Made by a program: the position numbers and the translations under genes. A model generated the notes under the pieces. The model worked only from the letters and a program-made list of their open reading frames with translations, made no database searches and was not told the origin of the DNA. From NCBI RefSeq assembly GCF_019134595.1, contig NZ_CP077771.1, positions 62,001-126,000 of the forward strand: a DNA stretch of 64,000 nucleotides, written 5' to 3'. Below, piece after piece: positions 29,105 through 38,393 of the stretch (positions are counted from its first letter, which is position 1; each line of letters starts with the position of its first letter). This DNA is from Pseudoalteromonas shioyasakiensis. GTDB taxonomy: Bacteria > Pseudomonadota > Gammaproteobacteria > Enterobacterales > Alteromonadaceae.

Positions 29105-30202
29105 TTAACCACCTTTAATTACAGACAGCAGAAGTTGATCAATTTCATTATTCACTCCACCAACGCTACTATTGTTTAAAATTACGTAACCAATATTTTT
29201 ATCTGTCACAGAGCGAGTTAAGGATGTCCAGCCTCTGTTAAACCCAGCAAAACCTAGACTCTTATTCTCAGAGTCTACGACATAACTCATACTCCATCGC
29301 CCTCCTGTATGGGGCTGAGCTTGAATCATATTTGCAATAAGCTGATTTGATAAAATATTTGAACCAATGTAATTACCTTGCTCATTTTTTAGCACAGCCT
29401 GATTAAACTTAGCTAAATCATCTGCAGTTGTTATAAAGCCAGCGGCAGCAGTTTCTGTAAAATACACCATAGCTGTTTTGTTGCCATTCTCATCGTAAGG
29501 ACTAGCCAGCATTGCCGGAGAAATACTATTGATATCAAACGAAGAATTTGTCATCCCGAGGGGTAAAAGAACGTTTTCAGTCATAAAATTACTGAAAGAT
29601 TGATTAGTCAGGTCTTCAATTAACAGCTGGACTATCGTGTAACCACCACCTGAATATGACCATTTAGTGTCAGGCTCATGAATAATTTTAACGACTCCAT
29701 CACCCGTGTTATTGCCTTCTAATGACTCTACAAGAGTAGGTAATGGATCTTCAGCGCTCCACCCATTGTACCCGCTTAATGAAAGCCCTGCTGTATGAGA
29801 GAGAATATTACGTAAAGTTACTTTGTTAGCATCAAACTGAGAATTCGGTATTTTCCAGCTTTTTAAGTAATCATTAATTGGTTTATCTAAATCAACTTTA
29901 CCTTGTTCAACTAGTTTCATTGCGCCCCAAGCTGTAATCACTTTAGAAATGGAGCCAACATTGAATAAAGTTTTATGTGTGATTGGGGTTCTATTTTCAG
30001 CGTCAGCATAGCCATAATAATATGAACCAAGCACCTCTTTCCCTTGAACAATTGATATAGCAATACCACGCGCTTTGCTTTTTTCAAGAATTAAAGGGAT
30101 CTCCTTATCTAGCACTTTACAAAATTCTAAACTTTTGGTTTGTTTTGCATGTAATGAGCAAGAGGATATTAAAAATAATATTAGAATTATAAACTTATTC
30201 AT
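29105..30202 (-). CDS. Serine hydrolase, class C beta-lactamase fold
   Basis: 365 residues from ATG 30202, which is 5 nt after AAGGA (the ATG at 30208 is inside the ribosome site). The signal sequence has a Cys (ISSC) that could be a lipobox, with a second possible cleavage at HAK. S-x-x-K is Ser84-Ile-Ser-Lys87 in FNVGSISKVITAW; the second motif Tyr is in KWSYSGGGYT where the usual N is replaced by G; the third motif region reads GFAGFNRGW, not the classical K/HTG. This is the LactB/EstB/PBP4* group: esterases, D-aminopeptidases or carboxypeptidases. True beta-lactamase activity is doubtful because motifs 2 and 3 are altered. Confidence 0.8.
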   Translation of the reverse strand: MNKFIILILFLISSCSLHAKQTKSLEFCKVLDKEIPLILEKSKARGIAISIVQGKEVLGSYYYGYADAENRTPITHKTLFNVGSISKVITAWGAMKLVEQGKVDLDKPINDYLKSWKIPNSQFDANKVTLRNILSHTAGLSLSGYNGWSAEDPLPTLVESLEGNNTGDGVVKIIHEPDTKWSYSGGGYTIVQLLIEDLTNQSFSNFMTENVLLPLGMTNSSFDINSISPAMLASPYDENGNKTAMVYFTETAAAGFITTADDLAKFNQAVLKNEQGNYIGSNILSNQLIANMIQAQPHTGGRWSMSYVVDSENKSLGFAGFNRGWTSLTRSVTDKNIGYVILNNSSVGGVNNEIDQLLLSVIKGG

Positions 30203-30310
30203 GAGCATCCTTGTTTTATAACGACCGCATCAAAGGCCTAATTTAATTGACTACAATAGCATGCATAGCAGAATCCAAACACTTAGGACCTTTCCTTAAG
30301 CTATTGTCTG

Positions 30311-30910
30311 CTAAAGTTTTAGAGCTGATAGTAACTTATCAGCTTCATCAAATAGCTTTACGCGTTCATCCATTTCTGAAACATGCTTTAAGCGCGTGTA
30401 GATTTCAATATAACGTGTTCTTGCTTTTACAAAAGCCTCTGAATGATAGCAGCTGTAAATCCACTCCCGCTCTTGCTCTGATATACTTTCGAGAACTCTG
30501 TGTGGAACTTCCTCACAATACTCTAACATTGAGAAGTTTGTTAGATGGCGCATATCAATAGGCTCTACTTTTTCATCAAGTAGCCATGGCAATAAATATA
30601 CATTCGAAAACATGGTTTCAGCTAGTTCGTAAGACGCCTTATTAATATCACCTATCCGAAACGTTAGTATCGAACGACACAACATTTGCACTGGCTCACC
30701 CATATCATCAGGGAACTGTGAATCATGCCACTGTATGTGTTGCTCAGCTTTTTTCATATCATTGAGTACGAGCAACAAAGGGAAAATTAAATATCGCTTA
30801 CCATAGCCATCTGAGATACAGCCATAATCTCTAACCTCTCGGTTAAAAGCCGATTTATAGCTAGATATCTTTGCTCGAATTTTCTTGTCGGTATCTGGAA
30901 TTATAAACAT
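30311..30910 (-). CDS. Hypothetical helical protein
   Basis: About 199 residues; TTG at 30916 and ATG at 30910 are both possible with AGAGGA upstream. I do not recognise the family. It is soluble, has no signal peptide, and looks mainly alpha-helical, with paired helices such as IGDINKASYELAETMF and FVKARTRYIEIYTRLKHV that could be TPR-like. Acidic and aromatic residues are frequent. It stands alone between the beta-lactamase-like gene and the S9 peptidase, with a strong terminator upstream of it. Confidence 0.6.
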   Translation of the reverse strand: MFIIPDTDKKIRAKISSYKSAFNREVRDYGCISDGYGKRYLIFPLLLVLNDMKKAEQHIQWHDSQFPDDMGEPVQMLCRSILTFRIGDINKASYELAETMFSNVYLLPWLLDEKVEPIDMRHLTNFSMLEYCEEVPHRVLESISEQEREWIYSCYHSEAFVKARTRYIEIYTRLKHVSEMDERVKLFDEADKLLSALKL

Positions 30911-30975
30911 GAACAACGTTTCCTCTTATTTGCTTACCGCTTATCTACAAATAAGAATATGCAAGTAGGCAATAC

Positions 30976-31008
30976 AAAAATCCCCGCCATAAGGCGGGGA
31001 TTTTTAAT
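30976..31008 (-). terminator. Terminator after S9 peptidase
   Basis: Perfect 13-bp stem (30976-30988 with 30993-31005), loop ataa, flanked by A5 and T5; 21 nt after the peptidase stop on the minus strand. Confidence 0.85.
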
Positions 31009-31025
31009 ATAAGTAATTTTACTAA

Positions 31026-33479
31026 TTACTGAGTAACACCATCAGCGGCAACTGGCTCTGCGGGTTTTTCGTCACTTAATAAGTATTTATCTAACCACTG
31101 CTCTTGCTCCCAAAGCACATGCAGCAAGCTCTTGCGAGCGCGATAGCCATGCGCCTCATAAGGTAACATCACTAAGCGAGCTTCTTTACCTAAACCTTTT
31201 AACGCAGCATACATACGCTCACTTTGCATTGGGAAAGTACCCGAGTTAGGATCTTCTTGACCGTGGATCATCAGCATAGGCTCATTGATTTTCTCAGCGT
31301 GGAAAAACGGTGACATTGCCGCGTACACATCTTGTGCTTGCCAAAAATCACGCTCTTCACCTTGGAAACCAAATGGCGTTAGAGTGCGGTTATAAGCACC
31401 ACTGCGAGCAATACCGGTTTTAAATAAGTCGCTGTGCGCTAATAAATTCGCCACCATAAATGCACCATAAGAGTGACCAGCAATGGCAATGTTATCTTTA
31501 TCTGCCACCCCTTTTTCAACAAGAACATCAACCGCTGCCTTAGCACTTGCCACCAGCTGCTTACGGAATAAGTCGTTTGGCTCTTTACCATCAACACCCA
31601 CAATTGGCATTTTCGGGTCGTCAAATACAGCAATACCTTTTGCAAGATAAGGCATTGGCCCCCAATAACCGATATAAGTAAACTCATATGGCGACTCGCG
31701 CATTTGCGACGCAACAGCTTTATCTTTATATTCAAGCGGATAAGCCCACATTAGAACCGGTAACGGGCCTTGAGTTGAATCATAGCCCGGTGGCAAATAA
31801 AGCGTACCACTAAGCTCAACACCGTCATCACGCTTGTATCGAATTAGCTCTTTAGTCACTCCTTTAAATTCTGGGTAAGGGTGCTCAAAAGTCGTAAGTT
31901 GAGTCAGTGTTTTATCGTCTAAATCACGAATAAAAAAGTTAGGTTGCTCAGTTTTAGATTCGCGAATAGTAATTAGACGCTCGCCTTCGTCATCAAGCAT
32001 TGCACGTACACGTTCATAGTATGGCGCTTCTGATTGCCAAACGCGTGTTGTGGTATTGGTTTTTACATCATAACGGTCTAAAAACGGAATATTGCCTTGT
32101 TCAGATGCACCGTTACCGCGTAAGAAAAGATAACGGCCGCCAACGACTTTTAATACATCAGCACCTAAATCATTCTTTTCATAAATTGGGTAACCTGGAT
32201 CTTTATAAGCATCGTTATAGCTGCGCTCAGAAAATAGCACGCGGTTTTTATCTGCATTACGTGGTTGAATAACAAATGTGCGAACTTGTCGGTCGCTAAA
32301 ACGCCATTCAGATAACAGAGCAACATTACCGTTGCCCCAAGTAATGGAGTCAAAACGGCGTTCGACTTTAGCAAATAACTTAGCATCACGTTTAAAAGGT
32401 GCTCTTAGACTATAAAGATGATCGTGATAAGGAACGTCGGTTTTCATATCACCGCCGTCTTGTGCTTCTGCCCAAATTACTTCAGCGCCTTGATCTGCTC
32501 GCCATTGAAATTCGCGGCGACCAGTACGCACACTGTCATAACCTTGTGGAATGTTATCTGCTAAAGGCTGCTTCGCAAGCTCTGCTAGCGTATAGCCACG
32601 CATACCCCAAATTTGCCAAGTTGTAGCAAATCGGCTGTAAGGCACTTGATAAGAAAAAGGCTCATCAATCATGCCAACCAAAATATTGGTTGAATCAGGT
32701 GAGACCGAAAACGATTTAATTAAGCCCGGTTGACCAATTGGTTGGCCTTGACCACTGAGCGGAATATAAGTCAGCTGGCTTTGTGCAAAAAACTTAAATT
32801 GTGCTTCATCATATGGGCTAGTTAGCAAGTTTTGATAAGTACGCGCAGGCGCTTTTTCACCACTACTTTGTTGAATAACTGGCACAACCTGCGAGCTGTC
32901 GTTGCTGATACGTGCTTTACCAATATTAACTGCTGCATTAGCTACAATGGCGCTGCTATCTGGCAACCAAGTATAAGGCGTGCGCGTTAGCACTGAATTA
33001 AGTGGTGTATCACTTAACTGGCGGGCTTGCTTAGTACTTACATTATAAACCCATAGCTTAGCACTCGATGCTTGCTCAACCACAAACGCCAAGTATTGAC
33101 TGTCGCTTGACCAACTTGGTGAGCGTAAAATGCCATTTGGCAAATCAGATACAACAATTTCAGAACCGGTTTCAACATGCTTAAGCACTAAAGATGTAAA
33201 CTTATTACGCACTCGTGAGCGCGAAAAGTTAGCAGGATTAAGCTTAATGCCCGCAAGTTTTAACTCTTCTTTGGCTAAGTCTTGTAAGGTATCGATGCGT
33301 TTTCTATCAAATAACGCCAACCACTGGCCATCATTCGATAAATAACTACTCGGCGCAAGCTTAGCGTCAACCACAGCAGCCAGTGCGGGCGATGGAGTTT
33401 GATAACCTTGATTAGCAAAACTGGGTGTGCAAACAGCTGCGCCAATAACTAGCGCAAAAAGCAGTTTAAATGCTTTCAT
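31026..33479 (-). CDS. Secreted S9-family prolyl oligopeptidase-like peptidase
   Basis: 817 residues from ATG 33479, which follows AAGGAAC and begins a good signal peptide (MKAFKLLFALVIGAAVCTPSFA). The longer open frame upstream lacks these. A WD/beta-propeller-like N-terminal half is followed by an alpha/beta hydrolase domain from about residue 560. Nucleophile Ser670 in G-H-S-Y-G, acid Asp in HGQEDPNSG and His in YEAHGY. The group (dipeptidyl-peptidase IV / acylaminoacyl peptidase-like, S9C) degrades short peptides in the periplasm or outside the cell. Divergent from a LacI-type gene. Specificity is not readable. Confidence 0.88.
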   Translation of the reverse strand: MKAFKLLFALVIGAAVCTPSFANQGYQTPSPALAAVVDAKLAPSSYLSNDGQWLALFDRKRIDTLQDLAKEELKLAGIKLNPANFSRSRVRNKFTSLVLKHVETGSEIVVSDLPNGILRSPSWSSDSQYLAFVVEQASSAKLWVYNVSTKQARQLSDTPLNSVLTRTPYTWLPDSSAIVANAAVNIGKARISNDSSQVVPVIQQSSGEKAPARTYQNLLTSPYDEAQFKFFAQSQLTYIPLSGQGQPIGQPGLIKSFSVSPDSTNILVGMIDEPFSYQVPYSRFATTWQIWGMRGYTLAELAKQPLADNIPQGYDSVRTGRREFQWRADQGAEVIWAEAQDGGDMKTDVPYHDHLYSLRAPFKRDAKLFAKVERRFDSITWGNGNVALLSEWRFSDRQVRTFVIQPRNADKNRVLFSERSYNDAYKDPGYPIYEKNDLGADVLKVVGGRYLFLRGNGASEQGNIPFLDRYDVKTNTTTRVWQSEAPYYERVRAMLDDEGERLITIRESKTEQPNFFIRDLDDKTLTQLTTFEHPYPEFKGVTKELIRYKRDDGVELSGTLYLPPGYDSTQGPLPVLMWAYPLEYKDKAVASQMRESPYEFTYIGYWGPMPYLAKGIAVFDDPKMPIVGVDGKEPNDLFRKQLVASAKAAVDVLVEKGVADKDNIAIAGHSYGAFMVANLLAHSDLFKTGIARSGAYNRTLTPFGFQGEERDFWQAQDVYAAMSPFFHAEKINEPMLMIHGQEDPNSGTFPMQSERMYAALKGLGKEARLVMLPYEAHGYRARKSLLHVLWEQEQWLDKYLLSDEKPAEPVAADGVTQ

Positions 33480-33641
33480 GTTCGTTCCTTTTTCGTTTTT
33501 ATTTTCGATTCTGTAAACAAGTAGAACATGTTTGCAGCATTTCATAAAGAGTTTCAACCCTTTTGGCAGCCAATCAGTGACTTAAACAGCTAAATTACGC
33601 TAAAATAAAAGCACTCTATTCGCCACTTTTTGCTAAAAAAA

Positions 33642-34649
33642 ATGAAAAAATCGACAGGCAAAGTCACAATTTGGGATGTTGCTGAACAAGCACAAGTTTC
33701 AAAATCAACGGTGTCTTTGGTCCTTACCAACAGTGATAAGGTCAGTAAAAAAAGTAAAGAAAAAGTACTGGCTGCCATTGATAAGCTTGGCTATGTGTAT
33801 AACCGTGATGCTGCAGCACTACGCAGTAAGCGCTCAAACCTAGTCGCGTTGGTTATAAATGACTTAACCAACCCGTATTCAGCTCAACTTGCTGTTGGTC
33901 TCGAAAAACACATTTTTGAGCTTGGCATGTTGCCAATGCTGGTGAATATTGCAGAATGTGTCGAAAGGCAAACTCAAGTGGTGAAAACCTTAAAAGAATA
34001 CAACGTATCGGCGTTTATTATGTGTCCTGCACCGGGCACACAGCAGCAATGGCAAGATGATTTAATAAATAGTGGTTTTCCGGTTATTAATATCATGCGT
34101 GAAATTCCATTTTCAGCAGCACCGTGTATTTTGCCTGATAACAAAAAAGGCACACATATTTCGACCAGCCATATTTTATCGCAAGGCATAGAAGAGGTAG
34201 CCTTTTTAGGCGGCACGGCAGAAATATCTGATTACCATGAGCGTTTAAGTGGTTTTTTGGCTGCGCTTGAGCAATTTAATATCACTGACGAAAAACCTGT
34301 TATTCAAGCGCCGACAAACCGCCAAGGTGGCCGAGAAGCCTTTAATACCCTTATAAAACAAGCGCCAAATACCAAAGCCATTGTCTGTTTTAATGATGTA
34401 ATTGCTTACGGCGCGATTGAAGCTATGCGCCAACACGGCCTAGAGCCGGGTAAAGACATCAAAGTTATTGGTTTTGACGACCTAGAAGATTCGCGCTTAA
34501 TGTTGCCTTCTCTTTCAACCATCGCCATTAATGCCGATGAAATAGGTAAACGCACCTGTCAGGTGCTAAAAGAACTATTAGATAAATCAACACCGCCAGT
34601 TCGCACCTTGGTGGATGTTAACTTAAAAATACGAGATTCAAGTCAATGA
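33642..34649 (+). CDS. LacI-family transcriptional regulator
   Basis: 335 residues from ATG 33642; an in-frame TTG at 33630 is less likely. LacI HTH VTIWDVAEQAQVSKSTVSLVLTNSDKVS, hinge GYVYNRDAAALRSKRS, effector domain with LVALVINDLTNPYSAQLAVG and VIGFDDLEDSRLMLPSLSTIAIN. It resembles the MalI group. Its stop overlaps the start of a glycosyltransferase by 4 nt, an unusual partner. No clear palindromic operator was found in the 160 nt upstream. Target and inducer unknown. Confidence 0.85.
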   Translation: MKKSTGKVTIWDVAEQAQVSKSTVSLVLTNSDKVSKKSKEKVLAAIDKLGYVYNRDAAALRSKRSNLVALVINDLTNPYSAQLAVGLEKHIFELGMLPMLVNIAECVERQTQVVKTLKEYNVSAFIMCPAPGTQQQWQDDLINSGFPVINIMREIPFSAAPCILPDNKKGTHISTSHILSQGIEEVAFLGGTAEISDYHERLSGFLAALEQFNITDEKPVIQAPTNRQGGREAFNTLIKQAPNTKAIVCFNDVIAYGAIEAMRQHGLEPGKDIKVIGFDDLEDSRLMLPSLSTIAINADEIGKRTCQVLKELLDKSTPPVRTLVDVNLKIRDSSQ

Positions 34650-35866
34650 AAAAAGTGTTAGTGATCGGTTATGTATGGCCTGAGCCTAATTCGTCGGCAG
34701 CCGGCACCCACATGATGTCACTCCTGCGTGCCTTTCGCGCAGAAAACTGGCAAGTCGAATTTGCAAGCCCCGCGCAAAAAACCGAACACATGGTGGATCT
34801 CAGCGAAGATGGCATTACCACACAGGTCATTGCTTTAAACTGCTCAAGTTTTGATGAGTACGTGCAAGCGTATAACCCTGATATTGTGATGTTTGACCGC
34901 TTTATGATGGAAGAGCAGTTCGGTTGGCGAGTCGACAAATACTGCCCTAACGCACTTAAAGTTCTCGATACAGAAGATTTACAGTGCCTAAGAAATGCCC
35001 GTCACGACGCGCATAAAGCAGGCCGAGTATTCAGCCATAGCGATTTACACAGCGATATTGCAAAACGAGAAATCGCCGCAATTTTACGCTCAGACATCAG
35101 CTTAATTATCTCGCACTACGAGATGCAGCTACTCAATGACGTTTTCAAAGTCGATAAGGCCCTACTTCACCACCTACCATTTTTGGTTGATTTACAGTAT
35201 ATCCCCAGCAGCACCAAAGCATTTTCAGAGCGTAAACATTTTATGACCATTGGCAATTTTCGTCATGCGCCAAACTGGGATGCTGTGTTGTACTTACAAC
35301 AGATTTGGCCGCTGATCCGCAAACAATTACCCGATGCCGAACTCCACATTTATGGCTCTTACCCGCCACCAAAGGCAACAGCACTTAACAATCCAAAAAC
35401 CGGCTTCTTAATCAAAGGCTGGGCAGATGATGCTTATCAAGTGATGGAAGATGCCCGAGTATGTTTATCGCCACTGCGTTTTGGGGCTGGTATTAAGGGT
35501 AAGTTACTCGAAGCGATGATCATGCAAACGCCGAGCGTAACAACTCCTATTGGCAGTGAAGGCATGCATCAAGATGAGCCTTGGTCAGGCGCAATCTGTG
35601 AAGATGCACAGCTATTTGCAGATGCAGCAGTGGCACTTTATCAAGATGAAGCGTTATTTACTCAGGCACAGCAAAATGGCCAGCAGTTATTGCAAAAATA
35701 TTATGATAAATCAAAACTTCAGTCGCAGTTAATCGCTAAAATCAACGCCATTAGTGAGTCATTAGCGCAGCATAGACAGCAAAATTTTACCGGCCAAATG
35801 CTCAAGCACCACACCATGCGTTCGACCCAATACATGGCGCAGTGGATTGAAGCAAAAAATAAGTAA
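34646..35866 (+). CDS. Glycosyltransferase, GT4/GT-B type
   Basis: 406 residues, cytoplasmic. N-terminal KVLVIGYVWPEPNSSAAGTHMMSLLRAF is a typical acceptor-domain start; the C-terminal half has TIGNFRHAPNWDAVLYL, AELHIYGSYPP, FLIKGWADDAYQVMEDARVCLSPLRFGAGIKGKLLEAM with the donor-binding Glu, and SVTTPIGSEGM. The last 40 residues extend beyond the usual core. GT4 enzymes move a nucleotide-activated sugar to a glycan or small molecule. It is translationally coupled (ATGA) to the LacI-type gene and has no other glycan genes around it, so the acceptor is unknown. Confidence 0.82.
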   Translation: MKKVLVIGYVWPEPNSSAAGTHMMSLLRAFRAENWQVEFASPAQKTEHMVDLSEDGITTQVIALNCSSFDEYVQAYNPDIVMFDRFMMEEQFGWRVDKYCPNALKVLDTEDLQCLRNARHDAHKAGRVFSHSDLHSDIAKREIAAILRSDISLIISHYEMQLLNDVFKVDKALLHHLPFLVDLQYIPSSTKAFSERKHFMTIGNFRHAPNWDAVLYLQQIWPLIRKQLPDAELHIYGSYPPPKATALNNPKTGFLIKGWADDAYQVMEDARVCLSPLRFGAGIKGKLLEAMIMQTPSVTTPIGSEGMHQDEPWSGAICEDAQLFADAAVALYQDEALFTQAQQNGQQLLQKYYDKSKLQSQLIAKINAISESLAQHRQQNFTGQMLKHHTMRSTQYMAQWIEAKNK

Positions 35867-35961
35867 TTTTGCCGTAAATAACACTAGACATAGCAGCTTT
35901 TGTCGCTAAAATCGCGCTGGTCAATTTAAGCAATATAGTCTAGCTATTAGACTATATCTTA

Positions 35962-37242
35962 TTGAATTTTGGTCTACCCTTAACTGAACAATTTAACCTT
36001 TGGTTCAAAACGCCTTTGAAAACCGCAACGTTTACTGAAAAACGAAAATTTATCGTGAAGCTTGGCAAAATGCTTCATAAATACGGTACACCTGCATACC
36101 GACTAGAAGCGCACTTAATGGAAGTTGCGACTTACCTCGGTTTGAAATCATCTTTTGTTATGTCGCCAACATCAGTCACCTTTGTGATCTGGACTGATGG
36201 GCACGAAGAAGAGTACACCCATGTTGCGCGTGTTGATCCGGGCGATCATGACTTAGGCTCGCTGGCAGATACCGATGACTTAGTAAACAAAATGCTTAAT
36301 GGCGAGTTGACGCTACAAGAAGTAGATAAACAGCTCGATATCATTTACACCATGCCAAACCCATATAATAAATTGATGACTGGCGTTGCGTTTGCGACTT
36401 CGGGTGGTGCATTTGCCATGTTGATGGGTACTAGCTGGAATGATGTATTTTGGTCAGCACTTATTACCTTAGTGGTGTATTTATTTGTACTCTGGTCAAC
36501 ACGTTCGAAGCGTGTTGCACATATGCTTGAGCCATTAGTTGCCATTGTATCGGCGATTATAGCCTGTGCTGTGAGCGTATACCTTGATGCCCAAATTAAC
36601 ATACGACTCGTGGTACTTTCAGCCATCATTGTGTTTATACCCGGCTTAGCATTAGCCCTAGGTTTAGCAGAGTTAGCAGCAAGACATTTAGTGTCTGGTA
36701 CGGCTCGGGTGATGGACTCATTCATGCTGCTGTTTAAGCTGTATTTTGGCGCTTTTATTGGTATCGGCATTGGTTTTGCTATTTTTGGCCAAAGTGACTT
36801 TGTGCAGCCTGAGCCTTTACCTAAATGGACGGCTTGGCTTGCTATTTTCATGCTATGTAGCAGCCTAATCGTGATTTTTAGAACCAAGCTAAAACATGCT
36901 GTTTGGTCTATTGCATCTGGCTTTATAGCATATGGTACAAGTATTGGTTCAGCCATGTATCTTGATTACACCCTCGGCACATTTGTAGGCGCATTAGCCG
37001 TGGGCATTTTTAGCAACTTATTCAACCGCGTTGTCAATGCTCCAGCCTCCATTGTAGCTATGCAAGGTCTGATAGTATTGGTGCCAGGCAGTAAAACCTA
37101 TATTGGTTTGAACTCATTAATTGAAGGCCAAGATTTCGTTTATGCAGACCATATTGGCCAGCAAACCTTTTTGATTTTTATGTCATTAGTGGCGGGCCTT
37201 ATCTTTGCTAACGTCGCGCTGCCACCGAAGAAAAGTCTATAA
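35962..37242 (+). CDS. ThrE-type threonine/serine exporter
   Basis: Up to 426 residues if the TTG at 35962 is used; the first in-frame ATG is 36 codons on and would cut into a region usually conserved (FIVKLGKMLHKYGTPAYRLE). No good ribosome site is seen for any candidate, so the start is uncertain. The N-terminal cytosolic domain contains SSFVMSPTSVTFVIW; about ten membrane helices follow, in the DUF1212 plus DUF3815 order (GGAFAMLMG, FIPGLALALGLAELAARHLVSG, APASIVAMQGLIVLVPGSKTYIG). The family exports threonine and serine. It is the second small-amino-acid exporter in the window besides RhtA. Confidence 0.85.
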   Translation: MNFGLPLTEQFNLWFKTPLKTATFTEKRKFIVKLGKMLHKYGTPAYRLEAHLMEVATYLGLKSSFVMSPTSVTFVIWTDGHEEEYTHVARVDPGDHDLGSLADTDDLVNKMLNGELTLQEVDKQLDIIYTMPNPYNKLMTGVAFATSGGAFAMLMGTSWNDVFWSALITLVVYLFVLWSTRSKRVAHMLEPLVAIVSAIIACAVSVYLDAQINIRLVVLSAIIVFIPGLALALGLAELAARHLVSGTARVMDSFMLLFKLYFGAFIGIGIGFAIFGQSDFVQPEPLPKWTAWLAIFMLCSSLIVIFRTKLKHAVWSIASGFIAYGTSIGSAMYLDYTLGTFVGALAVGIFSNLFNRVVNAPASIVAMQGLIVLVPGSKTYIGLNSLIEGQDFVYADHIGQQTFLIFMSLVAGLIFANVALPPKKSL

Positions 37243-37248
37243 CCTACT

Positions 37249-37275
37249 AAGCCCGAGTTTCTCGGGCTTTTTGAT
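37249..37275 (+). terminator. Terminator after ThrE-type gene
   Basis: Perfect 9-bp stem (37249-37257 with 37261-37269), loop ttt, then a T-tract; 7 nt after the stop codon. Confidence 0.8.
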
Positions 37276-37291
37276 TTAGTAAAAGATTAGG

Positions 37292-38254
37292 TTAATTTGG
37301 ATACACTTGTTTCCAATCTTTTTTCATATCTACGACAAGCCAACCTTCATGCTTTGCTTGATTTAAAGCTTCATCGAGCCTACCTACATGAGAGTTCTTG
37401 TCATAAGCCCACTCACGCAAAGCATCTGTATGATGAATTAAAGCACTAAACCTAGGTCCCTCTCCAGCAGCAGTCCATTCAAGCATGGCACGGTCGCCAT
37501 CTGAATTACCAAAAGCAATAACTGGACGCTTTCCAATGGCTTGATAAATTCCAACAGGCTTGCCCTCTTTATCATTAATAAAATCAATTCTATCTAAATG
37601 AAAAACCTGTGGTTGACCATCAATAACGCGATACTCACTTGCAAACCTACTCCCGATTATTTGTTCGCTGGGTATACCATACACTCTTGAAGCCCACACA
37701 CGCATAAACTCGACACTCCCACCAGAAACAATAAACGTTTTATATTGGTGTTGTTGTAAGTAACTCAGTAATTCAAGCATAGGTTGAAAGACCATTTCAG
37801 TATAAGGCTTCAATGTTGTAGGGTGGACAGAATCGTTAATCCATTGATTTACTCGCTCGCGAAATTCACGACTACTGATCCCTGTATGCGTTTGTTTTAC
37901 AAGCTCCAGCAATTGTTCCTCTGATAAGCTACTCGGTATGTTATTTTTTAAAATATCGCTATATGGCTGTTTTGTTTGCCATGTTGGATTTTTAGAAGCT
38001 TGTTGCTTAACTTGGTCTAACGCAAATAGCAATTGGAAGTAAGCGGGCTGTTCAGACCATAAAGTTCCATCATTGTCGAAAACAGCTATTCTATCGGCTA
38101 CAGGTATAAAATTATCAGAGCCAATAGTCGTTGTTATGTTTACAAACTCGGTTATTTTGTTCTTCGCAGACTCGTTCCAACTACCAAGTTCAGATGTTGC
38201 GTACGCAGGCTTTAAAAAAAGTGGGCACAGTAATAACATCAAGATCTTTTTCAT
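37292..38254 (-). CDS. Periplasmic HAD-family phosphatase
   Basis: 320 residues with a signal peptide (about 1-19). HAD motif I FDNDGTLW with nucleophile Asp60 and acid Asp62; motif II FIVSGGS; a conserved Lys region around GKRPVIAF; motif IV FGNSDGDRAML. The cap insertion between motifs I and II is long and helical, like the phosphoserine-phosphatase subgroup. A periplasmic enzyme of this kind probably releases phosphate from small organic phosphates. Transcribed away from the cytochrome gene. Confidence 0.82.
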   Translation of the reverse strand: MKKILMLLLCPLFLKPAYATSELGSWNESAKNKITEFVNITTTIGSDNFIPVADRIAVFDNDGTLWSEQPAYFQLLFALDQVKQQASKNPTWQTKQPYSDILKNNIPSSLSEEQLLELVKQTHTGISSREFRERVNQWINDSVHPTTLKPYTEMVFQPMLELLSYLQQHQYKTFIVSGGSVEFMRVWASRVYGIPSEQIIGSRFASEYRVIDGQPQVFHLDRIDFINDKEGKPVGIYQAIGKRPVIAFGNSDGDRAMLEWTAAGEGPRFSALIHHTDALREWAYDKNSHVGRLDEALNQAKHEGWLVVDMKKDWKQVYPN

Positions 38255-38393
38255 GAGGTTTTCCTTTTAATATCCTTATATATTGATATATCTTAGCGCT
38301 ATTATAAGATTCAAGCCAACACCGTCATTGCTTATTCAAAGCTATCTAAGATAAGCTACTTATTGATGTAGAAAAATAAAAAGGATTTATTGA

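Noticed and set aside
33480..33557. N-terminal extension of the S9 peptidase
   Set aside because: The ATG at 33479 has the ribosome site and starts a clean signal peptide.
36345..36956. 203-residue antisense ORF inside the ThrE-type gene
   Set aside because: Low-complexity Ala/Met-rich translation opposite membrane helices; a shadow of the real gene.
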